Part shown: one piece after another, positions 26,341 through 33,723 of the stretch
Position numbering within the stretch: position 1 is the first letter of the stretch
Layout: every line of letters begins with the position of its first letter
Assembly (NCBI RefSeq): GCF_022921115.1
Contig: NZ_CP095075.1
Coordinates: forward strand, 3,918,001-3,982,000
Reading direction: 5' to 3'
Origin: Halobacillus amylolyticus
Lineage (GTDB): Bacteria; Bacillota; Bacilli; Bacillales; Halobacillaceae
DNA: 64,000 nt
Translations under genes and position numbers: made by a program
The notes under the pieces: generated by a model
What the model was told of the DNA's origin: nothing
The model's input: only the letters and a program-made list of their open reading frames with translations
Databases searched by the model: none

Positions 26341-27099
26341 TTAGTAACGTAGCTTCATGAGGATGTTTTTGATTTCTTCGTCTTGCATGAGGATGGATTC
26401 ATATTTTTTTGTGATCTCTGTCAGAGCTATATCGTGATAGAAGAATTCAGTGAAAAACTTGACGAGCGGATTTGACATGGTTTTTAAGCCATGCCATGTT
26501 TGATTCTCTACACCAGCGAAAAGCATTTCTCTTTCATCAATGATGATGAGTTTATGCCTTTCTAATGCCTCGTGTCTTTCATCAGGCAGGAGCACATGGA
26601 TATCGCTTAGCAGTGATTGGACTTCTCCAACAGACAATACTTCTACCTTAATCCCTCGCTTATTATGTGATTCTAGTTCGGAAAGCATTGGCTGGATATC
26701 GTCACTCCAACCTGATAGGTAAATGGAATGCTCTGCTTGCTCTATAAGCTCTTTAACTAATGAAGTGATGGCCGGTTGACCTTGCAATGTCCACACTCGG
26801 TCATCGTTAGGGGTTAAAGTATATTCACGATGTTTAAGCTCTTTCACGTTTTCCTCAAACTCGAGGGTTAATTTTTTTATAGTTGTTTCTAAGGATAGGG
26901 CACTATAAAGCTTTTTACGTTCATGAAAGGAAGTGAGCAGCAAGCCTTTTTCCACTAACCTGTTAAGAACTTCATAGACCTTCGATTTTGGAACATGAGA
27001 ATATTTTACGATTGAACTAGCATCAAGCGGCTGATCACTTGCGGTTAAGACTTCAAATACTTGACTTTCATATTGAGTAAATCCAAATTTTTCTAGCAT
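26341..27099 (-). CDS. TrmB-family transcriptional regulator
   Basis: A 252-residue regulator. The N-terminal winged helix is typical (LEKFGFTQYESQVFEVL, then SHVPKSKVYEVLNRLVEKGLL), followed by a coiled linker rich in Lys and Glu, and a C-terminal PLD-like effector domain (HSIYLSGWSDDIQPML through LIIIDEREMLFAG). Such proteins sense sugars or other small molecules. The start at 27099 is set by GAGGG; a longer frame begins at 27123. It is divergent from an MFS transporter across a region with a clear inverted repeat, so it probably controls that transporter and itself. Confidence 0.87.
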   Translation of the reverse strand: MLEKFGFTQYESQVFEVLTASDQPLDASSIVKYSHVPKSKVYEVLNRLVEKGLLLTSFHERKKLYSALSLETTIKKLTLEFEENVKELKHREYTLTPNDDRVWTLQGQPAITSLVKELIEQAEHSIYLSGWSDDIQPMLSELESHNKRGIKVEVLSVGEVQSLLSDIHVLLPDERHEALERHKLIIIDEREMLFAGVENQTWHGLKTMSNPLVKFFTEFFYHDIALTEITKKYESILMQDEEIKNILMKLRY

Positions 27100-27195
27100 A
27101 GTTACACCCTCATTTAAAAACATTTAGTGCTTAAAGAATACACATATTTATTCATTTCGTAAAATCAATAATTTCCTCTTGTTTTTACGTGGATA

Positions 27196-27223
27196 TTTGG
27201 TTACCATTATGGTGGTAACCAAA
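27196..27223. promoter_or_regulatory. Inverted-repeat operator between TrmB and MFS genes
   Basis: TTTGGTTACC and GGTAACCAAA are perfect 10-base inverted arms separated by 8 bases, ending 19 bases before the MFS start codon. The place and symmetry suit an operator for the divergent TrmB regulator. Confidence 0.7.
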
Positions 27224-27241
27224 TAGAAAGGGACGTTTTAT

Positions 27242-28417
27242 ATGGATAAAAAAGTGTACATGTTAGCGATTGTATCCTTCGTTGTTGGAACAGTTGAATT
27301 AATTATAGGGGGGACGTTAGATTTAATTGCAACTGATTTAGGCGTGACGCTAGGTCAAGCCGGCCTGCTGATTACCGTTTTTTCACTTGTATTTGCGATC
27401 GCTTCACCGATCTTGCTAACGGCAACCGCTAAATATGAGCGGAAGAGTTTAACTCTCGTATTTCTATTGATCTTTTTTCTAGGAAATATGCTTGCATTCT
27501 GGAGTCCGAACTATGCGGTGATCATGCTTGCTCGAGTCATTTCCGCTGCTAGTGGGTCATTGCTCGTTGTACTTGGTGTTACGATTGCGTCGACGATTGT
27601 GAAAAAAGAGTATCGGGCGCGTGCAATCGGTACGATTTTTATGGGAATTAGTGGATCGCTTGTGCTCGGTGTACCGATTGGTTTAACAATTGGCAATGCA
27701 TTCGGCTGGCGTGCCCCGTTTCTGTTTATTGCGATCCTAACCTTGCTTTCAATGGCAGGTGTGGCAATTTTCTTAGGGAAAATTGAACCTAAACCCGTGA
27801 TTCCCCTTAGGGAGCAGATGCGTACATTAAAGGATAATAAAATTTTCACGGCTCAGTTAACGTCGTTTTTATTTTTGACGGGTCACTTAACGCTTTATGC
27901 TTATTTAACACCATTTCTTAAGTCAACGATGGACTTGAATGCGGCTTGGGTGAGCATTGTGTACTTGATCTTTGGAGTTGCAGCAGTACTTGGAGGCGGT
28001 ATCGGCGGTATTATATCTGACAAGTGGGGGGCAGAGCGCAGTATTATTGGCATCATTACTGTCTTTGCCGTCGCGATTTTTATGATTCCATTTGTTACAT
28101 TCTCACTCCCGTTATTCTTAGTGGTTATGGTTGTGTGGAGTATGTTGAGCTGGGCGATTACTCCTGCACAGCAAAGCTACTTGATTCACTCAGCTCCGGA
28201 AACTTCTGAGATTCAACAGAGTTTGAATAATTCTGCTTTGCATTTCGGAATTGCACTAGGATCAACTGTAGGAGCCTTTGTTATTGAACAGGCTTCTGTC
28301 ACTCATAATGCCTCTGTTGGCGGGCTATTTGTTATACTTGCCCTAGGAACAGCCTATTTCTCCATTACAAGAAACAACAAGGTACATGTATCACAAAAAT
28401 CAGTACACACTTCCTGA
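27242..28417 (+). CDS. MFS transporter (DHA1 efflux type)
   Basis: A 391-residue major facilitator with twelve predicted helices. It starts MDKKVYMLAIVSFVVGTVEL, then holds VEYRARAIGTIFMGISGSLVLGVP-type loop and helix 5 features in pieces, resembling AraJ/YdhP-type sugar or drug efflux proteins. AGAAAGGGACG lies upstream of the ATG. Divergent from a TrmB-family regulator with a shared operator. The substrate is unknown; a link with sugars or arabinose-like compounds is suggested only by the regulator family. Confidence 0.85.
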   Translation: MDKKVYMLAIVSFVVGTVELIIGGTLDLIATDLGVTLGQAGLLITVFSLVFAIASPILLTATAKYERKSLTLVFLLIFFLGNMLAFWSPNYAVIMLARVISAASGSLLVVLGVTIASTIVKKEYRARAIGTIFMGISGSLVLGVPIGLTIGNAFGWRAPFLFIAILTLLSMAGVAIFLGKIEPKPVIPLREQMRTLKDNKIFTAQLTSFLFLTGHLTLYAYLTPFLKSTMDLNAAWVSIVYLIFGVAAVLGGGIGGIISDKWGAERSIIGIITVFAVAIFMIPFVTFSLPLFLVVMVVWSMLSWAITPAQQSYLIHSAPETSEIQQSLNNSALHFGIALGSTVGAFVIEQASVTHNASVGGLFVILALGTAYFSITRNNKVHVSQKSVHTS

Positions 28418-28433
28418 TTATTTAACATTTTAT

Positions 28434-28474
28434 CCCACCTCAGGTCATCCACAATTTGGATGACCTGAGGTGGG
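28434..28474. repeat. Long palindrome, copy 2 of 3
   Basis: Perfect 18-base arms (CCCACCTCAGGTCATCCA and its complement) flank five bases. It follows the MFS gene by 16 bases. Confidence 0.92.
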
Positions 28475-28555
28475 TTCATGAGTGTTTTTACACAATATGG
28501 CTATTATTAGTGATAGAATGGTATCGTAATTCATTAATATGGGAGGATGATGGAT

Positions 28556-29170
28556 ATGTTTAAGAAAATGGCTACAGATGCTTTAGGCTTAAGTGACATC
28601 GGCAGTGTTATCAAACCTGAGGATTACGATAAAGTAGACGCTGACGATTATGTCATGCATGAAGATGATGAAAAAATTTACTTCCTAATTAAATCGAAAG
28701 CAGATGAATATTGCTTTACAAATAAGGCGCTTATTCATGTCGATGGCACGAGTGCGGCGAGTAAGCAGCGCACACTCCGCAGGTATTCTTACAGTACCAA
28801 TCAATTCTCAAATGTTGAACTTGAAACAGCGGGTACCATTGATTTAGATGTTGAAATTAAATTTCAGTTAGGCAATACTCAATTTGATATTGATGTGCAT
28901 AAGAAATTTATCGAAGATCTTAAAGACCTCTATAAATCATTACTTAAAATAGACGAGATTAATCATGAGAATGACATCGTAACTGGTTATGCTAAGCAAA
29001 GCTTACAGACAGCTTCCTCAACTTTGCAAAATAGCCGCAGTCAAGAAACTCGTGTGTCAGAAGAATTTAAGGATATTAATGAAGCTGCATTTAACTGGCT
29101 GTTAGAAACAAAAGAGAAGTATCATGTGAAAGATTTCGGTCATGTATTTGAGTTGTTCATCCATAACTAG
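28556..29170 (+). CDS. PH-domain protein (YvbH-like)
   Basis: A 204-residue soluble protein. Residues about 25-130 look like a bacterial PH domain (EKIYFLIKSKADEYCFTNKALIHVDG, then KQRTLRRYSYSTN), followed by a helical part (KFIEDLKDLYKSLLKIDE to FNWLLETKEKYHV). This layout matches YvbH-like proteins of bacilli, whose role is unknown. Three ATG codons lie close together; GGGAGG overlaps the first, so 28556 has the best spacing. It stands alone and converges with the SMR pair through a shared terminator. Confidence 0.78.
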   Translation: MFKKMATDALGLSDIGSVIKPEDYDKVDADDYVMHEDDEKIYFLIKSKADEYCFTNKALIHVDGTSAASKQRTLRRYSYSTNQFSNVELETAGTIDLDVEIKFQLGNTQFDIDVHKKFIEDLKDLYKSLLKIDEINHENDIVTGYAKQSLQTASSTLQNSRSQETRVSEEFKDINEAAFNWLLETKEKYHVKDFGHVFELFIHN

Positions 29171-29173
29171 TTT

Positions 29174-29212
29174 AAACCAGCACCCTCTGTCTTTAGAGGA
29201 TGCTGGTTTTTT
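29174..29212. terminator. Bidirectional terminator
   Basis: AAACCAGCA-CCTCT pairs with AGAGG-TGCTGGTTT, then TTTTT. It serves the plus-strand PH-domain gene and the minus-strand SMR operon. Confidence 0.88.
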
Positions 29213-29525
29213 AGCTTATTAATTTTAAACCGACAGCTGCAGTTATGATAATTCCGATACAAACGAGCCGTTTCCATTCGGCTGGTTCATCGAAATAGAT
29301 CATCCCTAGAATCGCACCGCCAGCGGCACCAGTACCTGTCCAAACAGCATAGGCTGTTCCCATAGGTAGTTCCTTCATCGCTATTGAAAGGCAAACGAAG
29401 CTGAGCGCAAACCCGAGTAACATAGCTATGAGGGCTGTAACGGAACGAGACTTATGGTACTGGTTGATCATCGTCACACCAAACATCTCAAACAATCCAG
29501 CGGCTATTAAGATAATCCAGCTCAT
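29211..29525 (-). CDS. gdnD: SMR guanidinium exporter subunit (YkkD/GdnD-like)
   Basis: A 104-residue small multidrug resistance protein with four helices. The membrane glutamate E13 ([13 protein letters not shown]) and the signature [16 protein letters not shown] are conserved. It overlaps the upstream SMR gene by four bases, so the two are co-translated and likely form a heterodimer, as YkkC-YkkD do. Being under a guanidine-I riboswitch marks it as a guanidinium/H+ exporter rather than a general drug pump. Confidence 0.9.
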   Translation of the reverse strand: MSWIILIAAGLFEMFGVTMINQYHKSRSVTALIAMLLGFALSFVCLSIAMKELPMGTAYAVWTGTGAAGGAILGMIYFDEPAEWKRLVCIGIIITAAVGLKLIS

Positions 29526-29866
29526 GCTGTTTCACCTTCCTTCTTGTCATGGGAATCAGTTAATACCTTCAATCCAATAATTCCGCTTAACAAAAATAAG
29601 ATGAGTAGGATTTTTGACCACTGAAATGGCACTCCAAATAGGAGGATTTCGGCCAGGACAGTCCCTGCAGTTCCTAAACCGGTAAATACAGCATAGGCTG
29701 TTCCAACTGGGAGCTTCTTACCAGATGCAATAAGTAAGTGAAAGCTGATATAAATAGCTATTAATGTTCCGGACCAATCCAGCCAACTGTCGGCATGTTT
29801 CAGTCCAATTACCCAGCCGACTTCGAAGAGTGCGGCTACGATTAATTTCCCCCATTCCTTATTCAT
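29522..29866 (-). CDS. gdnC: SMR guanidinium exporter subunit (YkkC/GdnC-like)
   Basis: A 114-residue SMR protein with four helices and the key glutamate in [16 protein letters not shown], followed by [16 protein letters not shown]. It is the first gene after the guanidine-I riboswitch, and its partner follows with a four-base overlap. Riboswitch-linked pairs of this kind remove guanidinium from the cell. The charged C-terminal tail ([11 protein letters not shown]) is cytosolic. An upstream GGGAGG sits about 7 bases before the ATG. Confidence 0.9.
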   Translation of the reverse strand: MNKEWGKLIVAALFEVGWVIGLKHADSWLDWSGTLIAIYISFHLLIASGKKLPVGTAYAVFTGLGTAGTVLAEILLFGVPFQWSKILLILFLLSGIIGLKVLTDSHDKKEGETA

Positions 29867-29884
29867 GGCGTATGCCTCCCTTTT

Positions 29885-30010
29885 AAATAAAAAAGGAGAT
29901 ATCTGCTAATGAGATATCTCCCGGGCTTTTTTCCCTCCGTGTCACAGCGTGATTAACTGTGTGTCTTCTCTCGGACCAGTCCGCTCATATGAACGCGGAA
30001 CCCTAGAAAA
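29885..30010 (-). ncRNA. Guanidine-I (ykkC) riboswitch with terminator
   Basis: Read on the minus strand, the conserved blocks occur in order: CTAGGGTTCCGC, then CTGGTCCGAGAG, then ACACGGAGGGAAAAAAGCCC, then GGGAGA. The aptamer covers 29917-30010. It is followed by GGAGATATCT/AGATATCTCC and a T run (29885-29921), whose 5' arm shares bases with the end of the aptamer. Guanidine binding should prevent this terminator and turn on the SMR pair. The match to the known RNA family is very good by eye. Confidence 0.95.
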
Positions 30011-30030
30011 CAGCTTATAAAGTTATGTTT

Positions 30031-30059
30031 AGTATAGAATAGAAACTTTGTTCAGGCAA
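30031..30059 (-). promoter_or_regulatory. Promoter of the guanidine riboswitch operon
   Basis: On the minus strand TTGCCT (30059-30054) and TATACT (30036-30031) are 17 bases apart, placing the RNA start shortly before the aptamer. Confidence 0.6.
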
Positions 30060-30093
30060 ATAATAGGGGAACAATGAAGAAGAAGGAGGTAAA

Positions 30094-30288
30094 ATGATGG
30101 GTAGAGATGAGCATAACAGCGGTAAAGGGAAGAAGAAACACAAACTTCCGCAGACTCCAGATCAGCAAAAACATCCTGGCAGGGATATAGAATTCTCTGA
30201 GGAAATTGCAGACCATGAGGATTTTGAAGCATTAGAAAGAAGTCGTGAAGCAGATCAACGGGTCCACAACAAAAACCAAAATAAATAA
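30094..30288 (+). CDS. YfhD family small protein
   Basis: A 64-residue hydrophilic protein. The segments HKLPQTPDQQ, GRDIEFSEEIADHEDFEA and SREADQRVHN fit the YfhD family of bacilli, whose role is unknown and which are probably disordered. AAGGAGG stands 5 bases before this ATG and 8 before a second ATG at 30097, so either may be used. It is divergent from the SMR operon and is followed by palindrome copy 3. Confidence 0.8.
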   Translation: MMGRDEHNSGKGKKKHKLPQTPDQQKHPGRDIEFSEEIADHEDFEALERSREADQRVHNKNQNK

Positions 30289-30310
30289 AAAGTAAAAATT
30301 GCCAAAATTG

Positions 30311-30351
30311 CCCACCTCAGGTCATCCAAATTCTGGATGACCTGAGGTGGG
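30311..30351. repeat. Long palindrome, copy 3 of 3
   Basis: Perfect 18-base arms identical to copy 2, with a five-base centre that differs. It lies 22 bases after the YfhD-like gene. Confidence 0.92.
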
Positions 30352-30400
30352 AATATTTGTGTTTTGAAGTAATATCTATTTTTTGTACAGTATAAAATGT

Positions 30401-30428
30401 TTGAACTTAATTTATTTTATGGTAAAAT
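30401..30428 (+). promoter_or_regulatory. Likely promoter of the betaine-binding protein gene
   Basis: TTGAAC and TAAAAT are separated by 16 bases, about 65 bases before the start codon. Confidence 0.5.
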
Positions 30429-30493
30429 ACAAAATTGTGTTGAAATCTGTCAGCTTTATATAGTTACATATAAAAAATGGAGGAGGAATGAAT

Positions 30494-31393
30494 ATGAGAA
30501 AATTACGCAAATGGTTACCTGTTGTTTGCTTGAGTATCCTTCTTGTGCTTACTGCTTGTGGGGAGTCCGAATCTGGTTCTACTAGTAGTGATGGTGAGGA
30601 AGATACTTCAGGAGATAAAGGCACAATTAGTATCGGTATGAACAACTGGGCAGAAAACGTCGCTGTCTCAAATATGTGGAAAATTATTCTAGAAGAAAAG
30701 GGCTACAATGTAGAGCTTAAACAAGTACAAAAAGGCTTTCTTTACGAAGCACTCTCAAGTGGTGATTTAGATATTGGGATGGAAATATGGTTACCAAACA
30801 CAGATAAGGCCTTCTATGATAAATATAAAGAAGATATTGACTGGCGTGATACGTGGTATGAAGGTACGAAACTAGGAATTGCCGTGCCATCCTACATGGA
30901 AGATGTTAATACAATTGAAGATCTTAAAAAGCAGCCTGAGAAGTTTCCTGATCAAAGAATCGTAGGAATTGATGCAGGGTCAAGCATTATGTCTTTTACA
31001 GAAAAGGTGCTAAAAGAGTATAACCTGGATAACTATACACTTGCATCATCCTCTGGGCCGACAATGATGGCTGAACTGAAAAACTCCATGCAAGAAGAAG
31101 AACCGATTGCGGTTACACTTTGGAAACCTCACTATGCATTTGCCCAACTGGATCTTAAATTCTTAGAAGATCCAAAAAATGTTTATGGTGATTCTGAAGA
31201 CATTTCTTATGCAGCACGATTAGGGTTAGAAGAGGATCAGCCTGAAGTGGTTAAATGGTTCGATAACTTCATGATGAATGACCAACAACTAGGAAGTCTA
31301 ATGGCTGCATTGAATGACGCGGAGAGTCCTGAAGAGGGAGCACAGAACTGGATCGATAATCATCAAGATGTTATAGCTGAGTGGACTAAATAA
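30494..31393 (+). CDS. Glycine betaine-type ABC substrate-binding lipoprotein
   Basis: A 299-residue OpuAC/ProX-like binding protein anchored as a lipoprotein. The signal peptide ends in a lipobox LTAC at about residues 20-23 (LLVLTACGES), followed by a Ser/Gly-rich linker. The binding domain has NNWAENVAVSNMW, DIGMEIWLPNT and TLWKPHYAFAQLDLK, with tryptophans that could form the aromatic cage for quaternary amines. The start at 30494 is 7 bases after AGGAGG, better than the ATG at 30488. No ATPase or permease is next to it, so it is an orphan that must dock to a system elsewhere. Betaine, proline betaine or carnitine are possible ligands. Confidence 0.85.
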   Translation: MRKLRKWLPVVCLSILLVLTACGESESGSTSSDGEEDTSGDKGTISIGMNNWAENVAVSNMWKIILEEKGYNVELKQVQKGFLYEALSSGDLDIGMEIWLPNTDKAFYDKYKEDIDWRDTWYEGTKLGIAVPSYMEDVNTIEDLKKQPEKFPDQRIVGIDAGSSIMSFTEKVLKEYNLDNYTLASSSGPTMMAELKNSMQEEEPIAVTLWKPHYAFAQLDLKFLEDPKNVYGDSEDISYAARLGLEEDQPEVVKWFDNFMMNDQQLGSLMAALNDAESPEEGAQNWIDNHQDVIAEWTK

Positions 31394-31402
31394 GAATGTA
31401 AA

Positions 31403-31437
31403 AACAACCTGCTAACACTAAAGCAGGTTGTTTTTTT
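31403..31437 (+). terminator. Terminator after the betaine-binding protein gene
   Basis: AACAACCTGC and GCAGGTTGTT pair, followed by a T run. Confidence 0.9.
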
Positions 31438-31564
31438 GAATTTTATAATCTTATCAGGAGGGCTCTCCAGCGAAGATACTTTAGTTTTGGCTTATCATAG
31501 GAAAGTTTTTTATAGTGAATGTTACAATAGAAAGATAAAAAGGAAAATTAAAAGGGGAGATCTA

Positions 31565-32509
31565 GTGCTACATTCTATAGATCAAGCAAAAAAATCGATT
31601 GGACAAGTTATTATCGGAAAAGATGAGGTCATAGAATTGCTTTTTACCGCAATACTCTCAGATGGACATGTTTTATTAGAAAGCGTCCCTGGTTCTGGCA
31701 AGACAAAACTTGCCAAGAGTTTTGCGAAAATCATGAATGGTCAATTCAGCCGGGTACAATTTACTCCTGACGTTCTACCAAGTGATGTGACAGGGATTCA
31801 GTTTTTTAATCCGAAAACACAGGAGTTCGAACTACGGGAGGGGCCCGTTATGACGAACGTGCTTTTAGCGGATGAGATCAATCGGGCAACTCCGAAGACT
31901 CAATCAAGCCTGCTTGAAGTGATGGAAGAGAAGCAAACAACGGTTGATGGAGAGACGTTACATATTGCCCCACCTTTTTTCGTTATTGCGACACAGAATC
32001 CTGTAGAGGGAAATCACGGAACATTCCCTCTGCCTGAGGCACAACTTGACCGTTTTATTTTTAAAATAAATATGGGCTATCCGTCAATGAATGAAGAGAA
32101 AAATATTCTCAATACCTATCGTTTAGAGGAGCCGATTCAAGAACTGCGGGCATCGCTTAAAATGGAGGAGGTGCTTCGATTACGTGAAGAAGTAAAGAAA
32201 ATTACAGTTGCCCAAGACACTGTTAATTACTTGCTTGACTTAGTCAGACTAACGAGAAATCACCCAGATATTGATTTAGGTGTCAGTACAAGAGGAGCAC
32301 TTGTATTTATGAGAGCAGTGCAAGCAAGGGCATTATTGAAAGATCGATCGTATGTCACTCCTGACGATGTAAAAGTGCTTGTTCCTTATGTATTTGAACA
32401 TCGAATCGTGCTTTCTATGGAGGGGGCCATCAGAAAAACGACGGAACAGGTGGTCGCTGAAATTATTGAACAAGTTCCTGTTCCGGTGGAGGCAGGGGAA
32501 AACTCTTGA
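31565..32509 (+). CDS. MoxR-family AAA ATPase
   Basis: A 314-residue chaperone-like ATPase. Walker A is VPGSGKTKLAK, Walker B LLADEINRATPKTQ, sensor 1 IATQNPVEGNHGTFPLPEAQLDRF split over two segments. MoxR proteins act with DUF58 partners to mature or remodel envelope protein complexes; here the DUF58 gene overlaps its stop by four bases. The start is a GTG at 31565 behind AAAAGGGGAG; a longer open frame reaches back to 31436 but crosses a terminator. It corresponds to the B. subtilis YeaC-YeaD-YebA module. Confidence 0.9.
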   Translation: MLHSIDQAKKSIGQVIIGKDEVIELLFTAILSDGHVLLESVPGSGKTKLAKSFAKIMNGQFSRVQFTPDVLPSDVTGIQFFNPKTQEFELREGPVMTNVLLADEINRATPKTQSSLLEVMEEKQTTVDGETLHIAPPFFVIATQNPVEGNHGTFPLPEAQLDRFIFKINMGYPSMNEEKNILNTYRLEEPIQELRASLKMEEVLRLREEVKKITVAQDTVNYLLDLVRLTRNHPDIDLGVSTRGALVFMRAVQARALLKDRSYVTPDDVKVLVPYVFEHRIVLSMEGAIRKTTEQVVAEIIEQVPVPVEAGENS

Positions 32510-33723
32510 GGCAATGGCACAAAGAAATAGATAGTGATTCACGTAAACAATATGATTTTTTGATTGCCTCTTTTATTTTAACATTTGTAGTAGCGGTGTA
32601 TACGGACAGAACCATCCTGCTGATTCCCTCCGGATTAATGTTGACGTTATTTATCGCTAGTAAAGCCTATGACAGGTGGAGCGGTGGGAAGCTTCATTTG
32701 GTCAATCGAAGACAGTCGATTCGCATGTTTCCTAATGATCAAGGGAACATCTACTTTAAATTGCAAAATTATTCAAAGGCACCTGTAATTAATGGGAAAC
32801 TTCAGTTCGTAACAGGGTCTACTGTGGTATCAGAAGCTTATCCTTATCGAGATACACCCGCCGGATACAAGTATTCTTTGCCCCTTTCATTAATGAGAAA
32901 AGGTGAGACTACCGTGCAACTCCCTGTAGTTGCGAAACAAAGAGGCGTGGCTAGGATTAGTGATATTACATTCTTTTTTCCTCATTTAATAAAATTTAAC
33001 CCGAACATGATGAAATACTTGCCTGATTTTGAGACAGAACTAATCGTTTACCCTGAGCTTAAATCAGTAAAGGGAATAGAAGCCATTTTTGAAATAGCAC
33101 AAGGCAGTCATGCTGCACTTCTTTCTCCATATGAAGATGTGTTAACACCCCTAGGTACGAGGGAGTATGTCTCGAGTGATCCTTTCCATCGAATTCATTG
33201 GAAGGCATCTGCCAAAACACAGCAATTAAGGACGAAGGTTCTCGAGAAACAGGTAGATATCAGCTGGTCTATCGTTGTTAATATTTCAGAAGAAACGAAG
33301 CTTGGAAATGTGCATATTTCAAAACAGTTGGAAAATCTGCTCTCATATGCAGCTTTTTTAAGCCAATATGCAGTTAGAAAGGGCTACCAGGCAGATATGT
33401 ATATTAATGGACGTAAACAGCAAAATCCACCTTACTATTATCAGGAAGAAGGTATAGGGAATCAACATTTACGTGAATCTTTAGAAACGTTGGCAAGAAT
33501 TAGGAAGGATCAATTTATCTTGCCGTTAGATGAGTTAGTACATAGGATGGAAGCTCAATTATATAAAAGGAAAACAATCATTATTATTGGTGAAATTCCC
33601 AATGGGGCCCGAAAACAGCTGGAAATTTGGCAGGCTAGAGGGATACGTTTGTTTCAAGTTATGGAAGAACAAGGTCAAGCTGTTGCTGTTCCTTTAGAAA
33701 AAAGGAGGGCGGTTCATGCTTGA
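32506..33723 (+). CDS. DUF58 protein
   Basis: A 405-residue protein with two N-terminal helices (QYDFLIASFILTFVVAVYT, TILLIPSGLMLTLFIASK) and a beta-rich region, then the DUF58 core with EDVLTPLGTREYVSSDPFHRIHWKASAKT split around residue 225, where the R-x-Y and HWK marks sit. DUF58 has a vWA-like fold that works with MoxR. The TTG start overlaps the MoxR stop, with GGAGGCAGGGG upstream. The next gene overlaps by eight bases. Confidence 0.87.
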   Translation: MRQWHKEIDSDSRKQYDFLIASFILTFVVAVYTDRTILLIPSGLMLTLFIASKAYDRWSGGKLHLVNRRQSIRMFPNDQGNIYFKLQNYSKAPVINGKLQFVTGSTVVSEAYPYRDTPAGYKYSLPLSLMRKGETTVQLPVVAKQRGVARISDITFFFPHLIKFNPNMMKYLPDFETELIVYPELKSVKGIEAIFEIAQGSHAALLSPYEDVLTPLGTREYVSSDPFHRIHWKASAKTQQLRTKVLEKQVDISWSIVVNISEETKLGNVHISKQLENLLSYAAFLSQYAVRKGYQADMYINGRKQQNPPYYYQEEGIGNQHLRESLETLARIRKDQFILPLDELVHRMEAQLYKRKTIIIIGEIPNGARKQLEIWQARGIRLFQVMEEQGQAVAVPLEKRRAVHA

